Shown: one piece after another, positions 35,834 to 45,640 of the stretch
Numbering within the stretch: position 1 is the first letter of the stretch
Layout: each line of letters begins with the position of its first letter
Source: an uncultured Kiloniellaceae bacterium
Lineage (GTDB): Bacteria; Pseudomonadota; Alphaproteobacteria; Kiloniellales; Kiloniellaceae
DNA: 64,000 bases
Direction: 5' to 3'
NCBI GenBank assembly: GCA_947493695.1
Contig: CANLSF010000002.1
Location: 496,001 to 560,000, forward strand
Translations under genes and position numbers: made by a program
The notes under the pieces: model-generated
Seen by the model: only the letters and a program-made list of their open reading frames with translations
What the model was told of the DNA's origin: nothing
Database searches by the model: none

Positions 35834-36910
35834 TCACTTGGGCAACTTGCCCTGTACGCCCTGGACATACCAGTCCATGGAAAGCAGCATTCCATCTTCA
35901 GCGGTCGCACCGGCGGCAACCATTTCCTTACCGTCCTGATCCGCGATCGGACCCTGGAAAGGATGCAGGGTACCGGCTTCAATTGCCTTACGGGCGGCCT
36001 CAGCCTCCTCGATGACTTCAGCAGGAATGGCCTCGTTGTAGGTCGCCATACGAAGCATACCCGTGTTCAGGCCACCCCAGGTGTCCTCGGAAGACCAGGT
36101 TCCATCCATCACGGCCTTGGTCCTGGCGACGTAATAGCCGTTCCAGTCATCGATGATCGATGTGAGGTGGGCTTTGGGGCCGAAATGGGTCATGTCGGAC
36201 GCCTGGCCCACAGCAAGAACGCCACGTTCCTGCGCGACCTGCATAGGTGCCGGAGAATCCGTGTGCTGGACAATGATGTCGGCGCCCTGATCGATCAGAG
36301 CCTTGGCCGCATCGCCTTCCTTGCCTGGATCATACCAGGAGTTCACCCAGACGACCTTAACCTCAGCGTCCGGATTGATCTTGCGCATGGAGAGCGTGAA
36401 AGCGTTGATCCCACGGACAACTTCCGGAATGGGGAAGGATCCGATATAGCCGATGACATTGGATTTCGTCATACGCCCCGCCAGGATACCCGCAATGAGG
36501 CGGCCTTCGTAGAAGCGCGCTGCATAGGTGCTGACGTTATCCGAACGCTTGTAGCCTGTGGCGTGTTCGAACTTCACATTCGGGAACTGCTTTGCCACCT
36601 TGACTGTCGGGTTCATGTAGCCGAAGGACGTAGTGAAGATCAGATCATGACCCGTGGACGCCAGCTGGCGGATCACCCGCTCTGCATCGGCACCCTCCGG
36701 CACGCTCTCTACATAGCTGGTCTCGACCTTGTCGCCGAAGGCTTCCTCAATGGCCAGACGGCCTTTGTCATGGCGGTAGGTCCAGCCGTGATCACCAATC
36801 GGCCCGACATAAACAAAACCGACCTTGGTCGGCTCGGCAGAGGCTGCGCCGAAAGTCACAGCCAATCCCAGCGCCGCAACACCGAGTGTCTTGAATACTC
36901 CCTGTATCAT
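35834..36910 (-). CDS. BMP-family ABC transporter substrate-binding protein
   Basis: A 358-residue periplasmic protein with a signal peptide (start to ASA-EPTKVGF). The family core VGFVYVGPIGDHGWTYRHDKGR, STGHDLIFTTSFGYMN and QHTDSPAPMQVAQERG is typical of the Bmp/Med basic-membrane-protein group. That group binds nucleosides or purine bases. The ATG at 36910 is chosen because AAGGAG lies eight bases upstream. It is the last gene of the minus-strand cluster; the two permeases, the ATPase and xanthine dehydrogenase lie upstream in the same direction. The ligand is therefore likely a purine nucleoside or base. Confidence 0.92.
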   Translation of the reverse strand: MIQGVFKTLGVAALGLAVTFGAASAEPTKVGFVYVGPIGDHGWTYRHDKGRLAIEEAFGDKVETSYVESVPEGADAERVIRQLASTGHDLIFTTSFGYMNPTVKVAKQFPNVKFEHATGYKRSDNVSTYAARFYEGRLIAGILAGRMTKSNVIGYIGSFPIPEVVRGINAFTLSMRKINPDAEVKVVWVNSWYDPGKEGDAAKALIDQGADIIVQHTDSPAPMQVAQERGVLAVGQASDMTHFGPKAHLTSIIDDWNGYYVARTKAVMDGTWSSEDTWGGLNTGMLRMATYNEAIPAEVIEEAEAARKAIEAGTLHPFQGPIADQDGKEMVAAGATAEDGMLLSMDWYVQGVQGKLPK

Positions 36911-37012
36911 CTCATAACTCCTTGTCATCATTCCCTGTTTCAGTATCGCCCTGATTTCCGCCTTACAACATATCGCGTTTTTCAGGTTTGTCCGCGCGCG
37001 AGCTGTCGGACC

Positions 37013-37936
37013 TTATCTTTCCGGATGGAAAACCTTGCCAATACAAGCCGGTGCATTCAACCGAATACGCGTCGAATCGCGCGAAATAACCACCAGAACC
37101 ACAATTGTGGCCAGATACGGCAGCATTGAGAGTGCCTGCGAAGGAACCGCAAAGCCTGCGCCCTGAGCATGGAGCTGAAGGATCGTAACACCGCCGAAAA
37201 GATATGCACCAACCAGCACCCGCCCTGGTTTCCAGGTGGCAAAAACCACCAAGGCCAGCGCGATCCAGCCCCGTCCGGAAGACATGTTCTCGGCCCACAT
37301 GGGCGTGTAGGCAAGCGACAGATATGCCCCGGCCAGCCCACTCATCGCACCGCCGAACATCACCGCGAGATAGCGAATGCCGATCACCGAATAGCCGAGC
37401 GCATGGGCCGCATCATGGGATTCACCGGTCGCACGCAGAATTAATCCCGCGCGCGTGGATTTCAGGAACCAGGCAACCCCGGCCACCATTGCCAGAGACA
37501 AGTAAACCAGAAAATCCTGTCCAAAGAGGACCGGCCCAAGCAGTGGAATATCCGATAGAACCGGAATATCGAGCTTGGCCAGCGCCTTGATCGGTGTCCC
37601 CACGTAGTCTTGCCCTATCAGGGCCGAAAGCCCAACGCCGAACATGGTCAGCGCTAATCCCGTCGCAACCTGATTGGCCAGCAATGAAAGCGTCAGAACG
37701 CCAAAGAGAAATGCCATCACAGCACCGGCGATCATTGCCACAATGATCGCAATGGCCGGATTGCCGGTTGCGATTGCGGTGGCAAAGCCGCAAACCGCAC
37801 CAACCAGCATCATCCCCTCGACCCCCAGGTTCAGCACGCCGGCTTTTTCCGTAACCAGCTCCCCAATAGCCGCAAACACCAGCGGTGTCGCAGCCGTAAC
37901 GACGGTCACCAGAATTGCTGCAGTCGTGTCGATCAT
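37013..37936 (-). CDS. ABC transporter permease (purine nucleoside type, second subunit)
   Basis: A 307-residue inner-membrane permease of the branched-chain amino-acid/ribose-like superfamily, BMP-transporter branch. Conserved phrases are IGELVTEKAGVLNLGVEGMMLVGA and ALGYSVIGIRYLAVMFGGAMSGLAGAYLSL. The ATG overlaps the stop of the other permease (ATGA). It should form the membrane pore with that subunit. Confidence 0.92.
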   Translation of the reverse strand: MIDTTAAILVTVVTAATPLVFAAIGELVTEKAGVLNLGVEGMMLVGAVCGFATAIATGNPAIAIIVAMIAGAVMAFLFGVLTLSLLANQVATGLALTMFGVGLSALIGQDYVGTPIKALAKLDIPVLSDIPLLGPVLFGQDFLVYLSLAMVAGVAWFLKSTRAGLILRATGESHDAAHALGYSVIGIRYLAVMFGGAMSGLAGAYLSLAYTPMWAENMSSGRGWIALALVVFATWKPGRVLVGAYLFGGVTILQLHAQGAGFAVPSQALSMLPYLATIVVLVVISRDSTRIRLNAPACIGKVFHPER

Positions 37937-39024
37937 GACGCCGTCCCCTTGGCTTCCTTTGCAGCCCCCAAGGTCCATCGAACCCGGTAGCGGATCAGAA
38001 CATCACAGGCGAGCAGGAAGAAGAGTAAAAGGCCTTGAAAAACCCCTGTCACAGCTTGCGGCAACCCCATCGTGATCTGCACGGTTTCGCCGCCCAGATA
38101 AGACAGCGCAATCAGCAGCCCCGCCCCCAGGATACCAACCGGATGCAGTCGTCCCACGAAAGCGACAATAATTGCTGTAAAGCCATAGCCTGGTGAAATC
38201 ACCGGCGTGATCTGGCCGATCGGACCGGCAACCTCGAACAGGCCTGCCAGTCCCGCGAGGGCACCGCCGGTCAAAAGCGTCAGCCACACAAGGCTGCTAT
38301 GGCGAAACCCTGCATATCCCGCCGCCGCCGGGGTCAAGCCGATCACCTTGATCTGGAACCCGATGAAGCTTCGACTCAGGATCAGCCAGGCGGCCAGAAC
38401 GGCAAAGAGAGCTACCGCCGCCCCCAGATGAAGGCGTGTACCTTCAACTATAACCGGCAGCAGCGCGGAATCTTCGAAGAGCCTAGATTCCGGGAAGTTA
38501 AACCCATCGGGATCGCGATAGGGGCCATGGACCAGCAAGCTGAGCAGCAAGGTCGCCACGTAGGTCAGCATCAGGCTGGTTAGAATCTCATTGGCATTGA
38601 ACCGCAGTTTCAAGAAAGCAGGGATGGCTGCCCAGGCGAGACCGCCCAATGCGCCAGCCAGAGCCATCGCCGGCAAGAGGAAGATGCTGTCGCTGTCATA
38701 GAACCAGAGCGCCAGACCGCCGCCAAAGATAGCCCCCAGGGTCAGTTGGCCCTCGGCCCCGATGTTCCAGACGTTGGCCCGGAACCCAATCGCCAGTCCG
38801 ATCGCGCAGAGGATCAAGGGGGTCGCCTTCACGCCAAGCTCACCCAGCCCGTAAGCACTTGAAATCGGCGCAATGAAAAAGGCATACATTGCCTCCAGGG
38901 GATCATGTCCCAGCAGTGCGAAAAGGATCGCGCCCATGACCAGAGTCAGGAAGATCGCCAGCAACGGCGTCAGATAGACCATCGCGCGCGAAGTCTCGCC
39001 GCGCGGCTCCAGCTTAAGCAACAT
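37933..39024 (-). CDS. ABC transporter permease (purine nucleoside type, first subunit)
   Basis: A 363-residue permease with about ten helices. KATPLILCAIGLAIGFRANVWNIGAEGQLTLGAIFGG is the family signature in the first half. SPGYGFTAIIVAFVGRLHPVGI lies near the end. It overlaps the upstream ATPase gene by 11 bases and the next permease by four, so the whole transporter is translationally coupled. Confidence 0.92.
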   Translation of the reverse strand: MLLKLEPRGETSRAMVYLTPLLAIFLTLVMGAILFALLGHDPLEAMYAFFIAPISSAYGLGELGVKATPLILCAIGLAIGFRANVWNIGAEGQLTLGAIFGGGLALWFYDSDSIFLLPAMALAGALGGLAWAAIPAFLKLRFNANEILTSLMLTYVATLLLSLLVHGPYRDPDGFNFPESRLFEDSALLPVIVEGTRLHLGAAVALFAVLAAWLILSRSFIGFQIKVIGLTPAAAGYAGFRHSSLVWLTLLTGGALAGLAGLFEVAGPIGQITPVISPGYGFTAIIVAFVGRLHPVGILGAGLLIALSYLGGETVQITMGLPQAVTGVFQGLLLFFLLACDVLIRYRVRWTLGAAKEAKGTAS

Positions 39025-40585
39025 GGGTCATCGGCTCCCCTGCTGCGCCTCCGTCACCGCCCATCAGCAAGCCGATTTCCTCCAGCGACGTCGCGTGGGT
39101 CGGGCGTGCCGCCGAAAGGTGCCCCGAAGACATCACGGCAATGCGGTCACTGATGGCAAAGAGCTCGTCCAGCTCCTGCGACACTACGAGAACCGCAGCT
39201 CCCGAGGCCGCAAGATCGATCAAGGCCTGATGAATAGCCGCGGCGGCTCCCGCATCCACACCCCAGGTCGGTTGGGCGGCAATCATCAGGTTCGGACTCT
39301 GCAGGATCTCGCGTCCGATGATGAACTTTTGCAGATTCCCACCGGACAGACTGCTGGCCTCCGCGTCTATCCCCGAGGTTCGAACATCGAAGGATTCGCA
39401 GATTTTCTGTGCATAGGCCGCGGTCTTCGGAAAGTCGATCAGGCCCCAGCGCACGAGTTTTTCGCGCAGATGGCCGCTCAAAAATGCATTCTCGGTCAGG
39501 CGCAGCGCAGGCACGGCTCCATGGCCGTGACGTTCCTCAGGCACAAAACTCAACCCGAGCTTCCGCCTGCGCCTGGGTCCAAGCCGGCCGGCAGCTTCCC
39601 CGGCAATCACCACAGCCGCGCTGTCTGGCACAAGCTGCTCGCCGCTGAGGGCCGCCAGTAACTCGTTCTGTCCGTTGCCGGCAATCCCGGCAATACCGAA
39701 GATTTCACCCGCGTGAACATCGAAGGTGACGGCCTTGAGATCCGTGCCGAAAGGATCTCCGCTCTGGAGATAGAGATCGGCAACCGACAACACGACTTCG
39801 CCAGGCTCGCTATCGCCCAGAGCTTTCGGCTCTTTGACGTCGTCACCGATCATCATCCGCGCCATACTCTTAGCGGACTCGTCTTTCGGAACGCAATCAC
39901 CCACAAACTTACCGCCACGCAGCACCGTTGCCGTGTCGCAGAGCTGTTTGATTTCATCCAGTTTGTGGCTGATGTAGAGGATGGAGCAGCCTTCCGATGA
40001 CAGGCGGCGCAGAGTTCCGAAAAGTGTTTCAACTTCCTGTGGCGTCAGAACGGACGTGGGCTCGTCCATGATCAGTAAGCGCGGGTCCTGAAGCAGGCAG
40101 CGCACGATTTCGATCCGCTGCCGCTCGCCGACTGAAAGACTGTGAACGTGACGACGCGGGTCGAGCGGCAGGCCGTAGGCGGCGGAAACCTCTTCAATCC
40201 TGGCCTCCAGACGTCGCATGTCATGCGCACCATCTACACCGAGCGCAATGTTTTCAGCGACGGTCAGAGCCTCAAAGAGAGAAAAGTGCTGAAACACCAT
40301 TCCGATGCCCAGATTTCGGGCGAAACTTGGGCCGGCGATATGCGTTTCCCGGCCTTCCCAGGCAATACTGCCTGCATCGGCATGCAGGATGCCATATATG
40401 ATCTTGACCAGAGTGCTCTTGCCGGCGCCGTTTTCACCCAGTAGGGCGTGAATCTCGCCAGGCAGGATCTTCAGATCCACGCCGTCATTGGCTTTACAGC
40501 CGGGAAAGGATTTCTCAATCCCCCTAAGCTCGAGCCTTGGAACCACCTGTTCCCCGCCCCCGCTCGACGCCGTTTCTCGCTCCAT
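39014..40585 (-). CDS. Tandem ATP-binding subunit of the purine-type ABC importer
   Basis: A 523-residue protein with two ABC domains, as in nucleoside and sugar importers of this class. Domain 1 has Walker A GENGAGKST, signature LSVGERQRIEIVRCLL and Walker B LLIMDEPTSVLTP. Domain 2 has a degenerate Walker A (GIAGNGQNEL) and LSGGNLQKFIIGREI, so only one site is expected to hydrolyse ATP. The ATG follows GGGAG closely. xdhC ends 54 bases upstream on the same strand. Confidence 0.93.
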   Translation of the reverse strand: MERETASSGGGEQVVPRLELRGIEKSFPGCKANDGVDLKILPGEIHALLGENGAGKSTLVKIIYGILHADAGSIAWEGRETHIAGPSFARNLGIGMVFQHFSLFEALTVAENIALGVDGAHDMRRLEARIEEVSAAYGLPLDPRRHVHSLSVGERQRIEIVRCLLQDPRLLIMDEPTSVLTPQEVETLFGTLRRLSSEGCSILYISHKLDEIKQLCDTATVLRGGKFVGDCVPKDESAKSMARMMIGDDVKEPKALGDSEPGEVVLSVADLYLQSGDPFGTDLKAVTFDVHAGEIFGIAGIAGNGQNELLAALSGEQLVPDSAAVVIAGEAAGRLGPRRRRKLGLSFVPEERHGHGAVPALRLTENAFLSGHLREKLVRWGLIDFPKTAAYAQKICESFDVRTSGIDAEASSLSGGNLQKFIIGREILQSPNLMIAAQPTWGVDAGAAAAIHQALIDLAASGAAVLVVSQELDELFAISDRIAVMSSGHLSAARPTHATSLEEIGLLMGGDGGAAGEPMTHVA

Positions 40586-40639
40586 TTACTCCCACCTCTC
40601 CCAAAGAACACCGATCGCCGCTTTTGCGGTCTTATCGGT

Positions 40640-41686
40640 TTACGATCCCCGCAACAGCGATTTCCCCGTTCTTTCAGGTTCCTCTTCCTGTGAGCCCCTT
40701 TGTGCCGCAGAGACGCGCCCCCAGGCAACCAAAAGCTGAGCCGAGACCGACGCTGCGATTTCCGCCGGATGTTTACTCGAAATTCCTGGAATCCCGATCG
40801 GACAGGTCATGCGGTCCACGGCCTCTCGGGTAACGCCCTTAATGCGCAAGCGCCTTACAAAGCGTGCGCGTTTCGTCTCGGATCCGATCAGGCCCAGATA
40901 AGCAAAATCCCCTCGGCGCAACACGCTCTCGCATATCTCCAGATCAAGCTGATGACTATGGGTCATGACCAGATAGAACGCATTCTTAGAGGCGCCCCCC
41001 ACTTGCAGCTCAGGCCTGTCCGTGACTTCGACACGGACGTTCGCAGGCAACGTCTCGGGGAACATATCCGCTCGGCTGTCTATCCAGATAACCTCAAAAG
41101 CGAGAGGCGCCAGTGCCGAGATCATCGCCTGGCCCACATGACCGGCGCCAAACACATAAACCTGCGGTCGTTTGTCGCCCATCCGCTCAATCAGAACCTC
41201 GCCCCCGGACTCGTCGGCAATCCGCGGCAGTCCACCGCTCTCCTCACCATATCGAAGTGCTCGCAGGTACATCGATCCCGCACCGGACCCCAATGGTGTC
41301 ACCAGCAAAGCCTGCGGATCCGGCGCGAGCCCCTCCAGGTCTTCGGTAGCAACCGCTTCGAACAGAAGCTCCGCATGTCCGCCGCAACACTGCCCGAGCG
41401 CAGGACCAAGCGGAAAGTTCTCGCGCCGCCGCGATCTTGCTTCCGGCTTTTCCTTCAAGATGTCCCGCGCAATCTCCAGGCAAGTGTATTCCAGGTGGCC
41501 GCCGCCAATGGTTCCGTGGAAATCTTCGGCGGTTACGACCATCCTGGTACCGGCCTCGCGAGGCGCCGAGCCCTTCACCGAGACAACAGTCACCAGGACA
41601 GCGGACTCGCCCGCAACCGCAAGGCGCTTTAAAGCGGTCAGCCAGTCCAGGTTCCCCAGGTTTTTGGAAGAGGCCGAGCGGGTCAT
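40640..41686 (-). CDS. xdhC: XdhC-family xanthine dehydrogenase maturation factor
   Basis: A 348-residue protein with the N-terminal XdhC/CoxI domain (VSVKGSAPREAGTRMVV and GTIGGGHLEYTCLEIA) and the C-terminal Rossmann domain (VYVFGAGHVGQAMISAL). QCCGGHAELLFE supplies the conserved cysteines. XdhC binds molybdenum cofactor, helps its sulphuration and delivers it to xanthine dehydrogenase. Its ATG overlaps the xdhB stop by four bases. The C-terminal tail is charged and unusually long. Confidence 0.93.
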   Translation of the reverse strand: MTRSASSKNLGNLDWLTALKRLAVAGESAVLVTVVSVKGSAPREAGTRMVVTAEDFHGTIGGGHLEYTCLEIARDILKEKPEARSRRRENFPLGPALGQCCGGHAELLFEAVATEDLEGLAPDPQALLVTPLGSGAGSMYLRALRYGEESGGLPRIADESGGEVLIERMGDKRPQVYVFGAGHVGQAMISALAPLAFEVIWIDSRADMFPETLPANVRVEVTDRPELQVGGASKNAFYLVMTHSHQLDLEICESVLRRGDFAYLGLIGSETKRARFVRRLRIKGVTREAVDRMTCPIGIPGISSKHPAEIAASVSAQLLVAWGRVSAAQRGSQEEEPERTGKSLLRGS

Positions 41687-44040
41687 GAGACGGCCTCGGT
41701 TCGATCGCCGGTTGCCATTTCCCGGCGAAGCCTCTCGACCGCCATAAGAATCCGTTCCGGTGTTGCTGGAGCATCGAGGTCCGGACGGATTCGGTAATCG
41801 CCAACACTTGCAACGGCGTCAGAGAGCGCCAGGAAGGCCGAAATCGCGAGCATGAGCGGCGGTTCACCCACAGCCTTGGAGCGGTGAATGACATCCTCCC
41901 GGTTCCAGCCGCTTTCCAGCAGCTTCATCCGAAAGTCTTCTGGCCGATCACTGCAGGCCGGAATCTTGTAGGTCGAGGGTGCGTGGGTCCGCAGACGCCC
42001 GCTGTCATCCCAGAAAAGCTCTTCGCTGGTGAGCCAGCCGTAACCCTGAATGAACCCGCCCTCAATCTGCCCTAGATCAATCGCCGGATTGATCGAACGT
42101 CCCACATCATGAAGGATATCGACCCGCAACAGCTTGTGTTCGCCGGTCAGCGTATCGATCATGACCTCGGAAACCGCGGCCCCGTAAGCAAAGTAGTAAA
42201 AGGGTCGCCCGCTCGCAGTTTCCCGGTCATAGAAAATCTTCGGCGTTTTGTAGAACCCGGTTGAAGACAGCGACACCCGGGCCAGATAGGCCTGTCCGAT
42301 CAGATCATCAAAGGTGATGGTCTCACCGCCGATATGCACACTGTTGGCGTGGAACTGCACTTCGCTGGGCTTGACGTCATACTTATTTGCGGCGAAGGCA
42401 ACCAACCGCTCGCGGATCGTGCGCGCCGCCGCCTGCGCCGCCTTTCCATTCAGATCGGTACCCGATGAGGCTGCAGTGGCGGAGGTGTTCGGCACCTTGC
42501 CTGTGCTCGTAGCGGTGATCTTGATCCGCTCCAAGTCGACCTGGAGTTCTTCAGCCACGATCTGCGCCACCTTGATGAAGAGCCCTTGCCCCATCTCGGT
42601 GCCGCCGTGATTCAAATGAACACTGCCATCGGCGTAAATATGCATCAGGGCGCCGGCCTGATTGAGGTGCTTGGTCGAGAAAGAAATACCGAACTTCACC
42701 GGCGTCAGGGCGATCCCCTTTTTCATCACCGGACTGGCTTCGTTGAAGGCCCGTACCTCTTCACGGCGCCGGGCATAGTCTGAGGATGCTTCAAGTTCCT
42801 CAATGATCTCCGGCAGCACAGAGTCTTCGACGGTCATGGCATAAGGCGTGATGTTCCGGCCTTCGCCGCCGTAGAGGTTCAGTTTGCGCACTTCGAGCGG
42901 GTCCTTGCCCAGCGCGAACGCCACTTCGTCGATCACTCGCTCGATCCCGACCATCCCCTGGGGCCCGCCGAAGCCGCGAAACGCCGTGTTGGAAACAGTA
43001 TTGGTCTTGCAACGGTGCGAGGTAATCGTGACGTCATTCAGATAGTAGGCGTTGTCCGCATGGAACATGGCCCGGTCGCTGATCGCGCCAGAGAGATCCG
43101 CAGACATGCCGCAACGCGAGGCCTGCATGAATTCAATCGCCCCGATCCGTCCCTCCTCGTCAAATCCGACATCATAGTCGATCCGGAAGTCGTGGCGTTT
43201 ACCCGTCATGATCATGTCGTCGTCACGATCGACGCAGAACTTGGCTGGACGGCCCGTCCGCACAGCGGCCAGTGCTGCAATGGCCGCAAAGAGCGCTGAC
43301 TGGGTTTCCTTACCGCCAAAGCCTCCGCCCATGCGTCGCACGTCGACGGTGACCGCATTGGAAGGTCGGCCCAGGACACGAGCAACATTGTGCTGAACTT
43401 CACTGGGGTGCTGAGTGGAGCACCAGATCTGAACATCGCCGTCCTCGGCTGGCAATGCGAGAGAGATCATGCCTTCCAGATAGAAGTGATCCTGACCACC
43501 GATGTGGATACTGCCGCTCAGGCGGCGCTCAGACCGATCCAAGGCGGCTTTCGCGTCTCCCCGTCGTATGACGTGGTCCGGCAGCACGAAGTTCTTCTGC
43601 GCCAGCGCATCGTCGACACTCAGAACAGGAGGCAGGTCTTCATACTCAACCATCGCCAGCAACGCTGCACGACGTGCCTCTTCGCGGGTCTCAGCGGCAA
43701 CTGCAAAGAGCGACTGTCCCAGGAATTCAACGACGTTTTCAGCGAAGACCGGATCATCGTGGATGACGGGCCCGACATCATTTTCGCCCGAAATGTCCTT
43801 GGCCGTCAGAACCGCCACCACTCCCGGGGCCTGGCGCACCATTGAAAGATCTACCGAGATAATTTTGGCATGCGCACGCGCGGACTGCCCAACCGCCAGG
43901 TGCAGCAAATTCGCGGGCGCGGGAATATCATCGATGTAAATCGCTTCACCGGTCACATGCTTGTGCGCCGAATCATGTTTGAGTGCGGAATGCACGCCGC
44001 CGGAGATCGTCTCGCTTTCGGAAGTTCCTGCGTCAGGCAT
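41683..44040 (-). CDS. xdhB: Xanthine dehydrogenase molybdopterin-binding large subunit
   Basis: A 785-residue molybdenum hydroxylase subunit oxidising hypoxanthine to xanthine and xanthine to urate. The N-terminal hammerhead domain starts KHVTGEAIYIDDIPAPANLLH. Moco-binding motifs include RRMGGGFGGKETQS, AFRGFGGPQGM, GTEMGQGLFIKVAQ and, near the C-terminus, the catalytic-Glu segment KAVGEPPLMLAISAF. The ATG at 44040 has GGGAG seven bases upstream and overlaps the xdhA stop by eight bases. Length is as expected for a bacterial two-subunit enzyme. Confidence 0.95.
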   Translation of the reverse strand: MPDAGTSESETISGGVHSALKHDSAHKHVTGEAIYIDDIPAPANLLHLAVGQSARAHAKIISVDLSMVRQAPGVVAVLTAKDISGENDVGPVIHDDPVFAENVVEFLGQSLFAVAAETREEARRAALLAMVEYEDLPPVLSVDDALAQKNFVLPDHVIRRGDAKAALDRSERRLSGSIHIGGQDHFYLEGMISLALPAEDGDVQIWCSTQHPSEVQHNVARVLGRPSNAVTVDVRRMGGGFGGKETQSALFAAIAALAAVRTGRPAKFCVDRDDDMIMTGKRHDFRIDYDVGFDEEGRIGAIEFMQASRCGMSADLSGAISDRAMFHADNAYYLNDVTITSHRCKTNTVSNTAFRGFGGPQGMVGIERVIDEVAFALGKDPLEVRKLNLYGGEGRNITPYAMTVEDSVLPEIIEELEASSDYARRREEVRAFNEASPVMKKGIALTPVKFGISFSTKHLNQAGALMHIYADGSVHLNHGGTEMGQGLFIKVAQIVAEELQVDLERIKITATSTGKVPNTSATAASSGTDLNGKAAQAAARTIRERLVAFAANKYDVKPSEVQFHANSVHIGGETITFDDLIGQAYLARVSLSSTGFYKTPKIFYDRETASGRPFYYFAYGAAVSEVMIDTLTGEHKLLRVDILHDVGRSINPAIDLGQIEGGFIQGYGWLTSEELFWDDSGRLRTHAPSTYKIPACSDRPEDFRMKLLESGWNREDVIHRSKAVGEPPLMLAISAFLALSDAVASVGDYRIRPDLDAPATPERILMAVERLRREMATGDRTEAVS

Positions 44041-45565
44041 GCGCCAGCTCCCTGTCGCCGACCATTCGGGTTTCGCCATCCGCACCCGAGGTCTCAAGGA
44101 AAAACTTCAGCAACAGATTTCTCGACAGTGTTCTGCGGTAATCGCTGCTGGCCCGCATGTCGCTCATGGGGGCGAAATCGCTGTCCAGAGCATCCATGGC
44201 AGCTTCGATATTTTCACGCGTCCAGGCTTTACCGGTTAAAGCCGCCTCGCAGGCGCTGGCGCGCTTCGGAATGGCCGCCATCCCGCCAAAGCCGGTCCGC
44301 AGGGATTTGACCACGCCGTTTTCCAGCTCTACTGCGAAGGCAGCACAAATAGCCGAAATATCCTGGTCGAAGCGCTTGGTGATCTTGTAGCAACGCAGCT
44401 TGGTCGCCGGATTGCGTCTGGGCACCAGAATGCTTTCCAGGAACTCACCGGGTGTCAGGTCGGTCTCGCGGTAGGAATGGAAAAACTCATCCAATGCCAG
44501 CTCCCGCCGTTCCCCGCCACGGCGCAACACAAGACGGGCGGCGGCGGCCAGCAGCACCGGTGCGGAATCTCCGATCGGCGAAGCATTCGCGATATTTCCG
44601 CCAATCGTGCCGCTGTTGCGGATCTGCACCGAGCCCAGCCTGCGGATCAGCTCGCCAAAGTCCGGATACTCCCGGGCGAGAACCTCCTGCGCTTCCTTAT
44701 AGGTCGCAGCGGCTCCAATCCTAATGCGATCATCCATTTCATCAATCCGATGAAGCTCCGCGACATCACCGGTGTAAATCACGGTCTCGAGAATCTGATG
44801 CTGCTTCGTGACCCAAAGCCCGACATCAGTTCCGCCGGCCAGAATACAGGCATCGGGATAGGCCATCACCAATCCCGCGAGCTGATCAGCTGTGGTTGGC
44901 GCATAGAACCGCCGCCCCTCATGCTTGATCATCAGCGTTTGGGCGCCCCTTAATCCTTCCAATGTCTCGATGGTTGTCGCCGCACGCGCGTCAAACTGAT
45001 CGCGTGCGCCATAACTCCGCATCCGCTGTGCCGCGTTGACAATTGGGCCGTAACCCGTGCAACGGCAGAGGTTTCCGGCCAGCGCATCGTTGATAGCGCC
45101 TCGGCTTTTGATCTCTGTTCCGCTGTGGAACATCGCAAAAAGTGACATCACGAAGCCCGGCGTACAGAATCCACACTGCGAGCCATGACAATCGACCATA
45201 GCCTGCTGGACAGGGTGCAATGTGTCCGGGCTCTTTACCGCCTGGGGCTCCGGCTTTAAATCCTCGACCGTGATCAGTTGTTTGCCATGCAAAGTCGGCA
45301 GAAACTGGATACAGGCGTTTACCGCCCGGTAGCTGAGATTCTTATCGCCATCCAGTTCCGCAATCACCACTGAACAGGCTCCACAATCGCCCTCGGCGCA
45401 ACCCTCCTTGGTACCGCAACGTCCCGCACCTTCACGCAGATACTGTAAGACGGTTGTCGTCGGGTCGATCCCTTTGAGTTCCCGGACCTGATCCCCCATC
45501 AAGAACCGGAGCGTATCGGTCGTGGAACCCGACCCGGATGCAGGTGTTGTTGTCATCTCACTCAT
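44033..45565 (-). CDS. xdhA: Xanthine dehydrogenase small subunit (2Fe-2S and FAD)
   Basis: A 510-residue subunit. Two [2Fe-2S] clusters are visible: GRCGTKEGCAEGDCGAC for the plant-ferredoxin-type cluster, then CGFCTPGFV and NLCRCTGYGP for the helical domain cluster. The FAD domain has ILAGGTDVGLWVTK and SGTIGGNIANASPIGD. It passes electrons from the Moco site in XdhB to NAD+. uraH ends 75 bases upstream in the same direction. Confidence 0.95.
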   Translation of the reverse strand: MSEMTTTPASGSGSTTDTLRFLMGDQVRELKGIDPTTTVLQYLREGAGRCGTKEGCAEGDCGACSVVIAELDGDKNLSYRAVNACIQFLPTLHGKQLITVEDLKPEPQAVKSPDTLHPVQQAMVDCHGSQCGFCTPGFVMSLFAMFHSGTEIKSRGAINDALAGNLCRCTGYGPIVNAAQRMRSYGARDQFDARAATTIETLEGLRGAQTLMIKHEGRRFYAPTTADQLAGLVMAYPDACILAGGTDVGLWVTKQHQILETVIYTGDVAELHRIDEMDDRIRIGAAATYKEAQEVLAREYPDFGELIRRLGSVQIRNSGTIGGNIANASPIGDSAPVLLAAAARLVLRRGGERRELALDEFFHSYRETDLTPGEFLESILVPRRNPATKLRCYKITKRFDQDISAICAAFAVELENGVVKSLRTGFGGMAAIPKRASACEAALTGKAWTRENIEAAMDALDSDFAPMSDMRASSDYRRTLSRNLLLKFFLETSGADGETRMVGDRELAHA

Positions 45566-45640
45566 CCCGCAAGCAATTCAGTCTGGAGCCTGCGCGCGTG
45601 CACCGGGTGCAGTTTGTATGAACTACTCTGCACAGCGCAA

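Noticed and set aside
35666-37129. Plus-strand 487-codon frame opposite the BMP protein gene
   Set aside because: It begins inside a terminator and runs antisense to a well-supported gene; no recognisable product.
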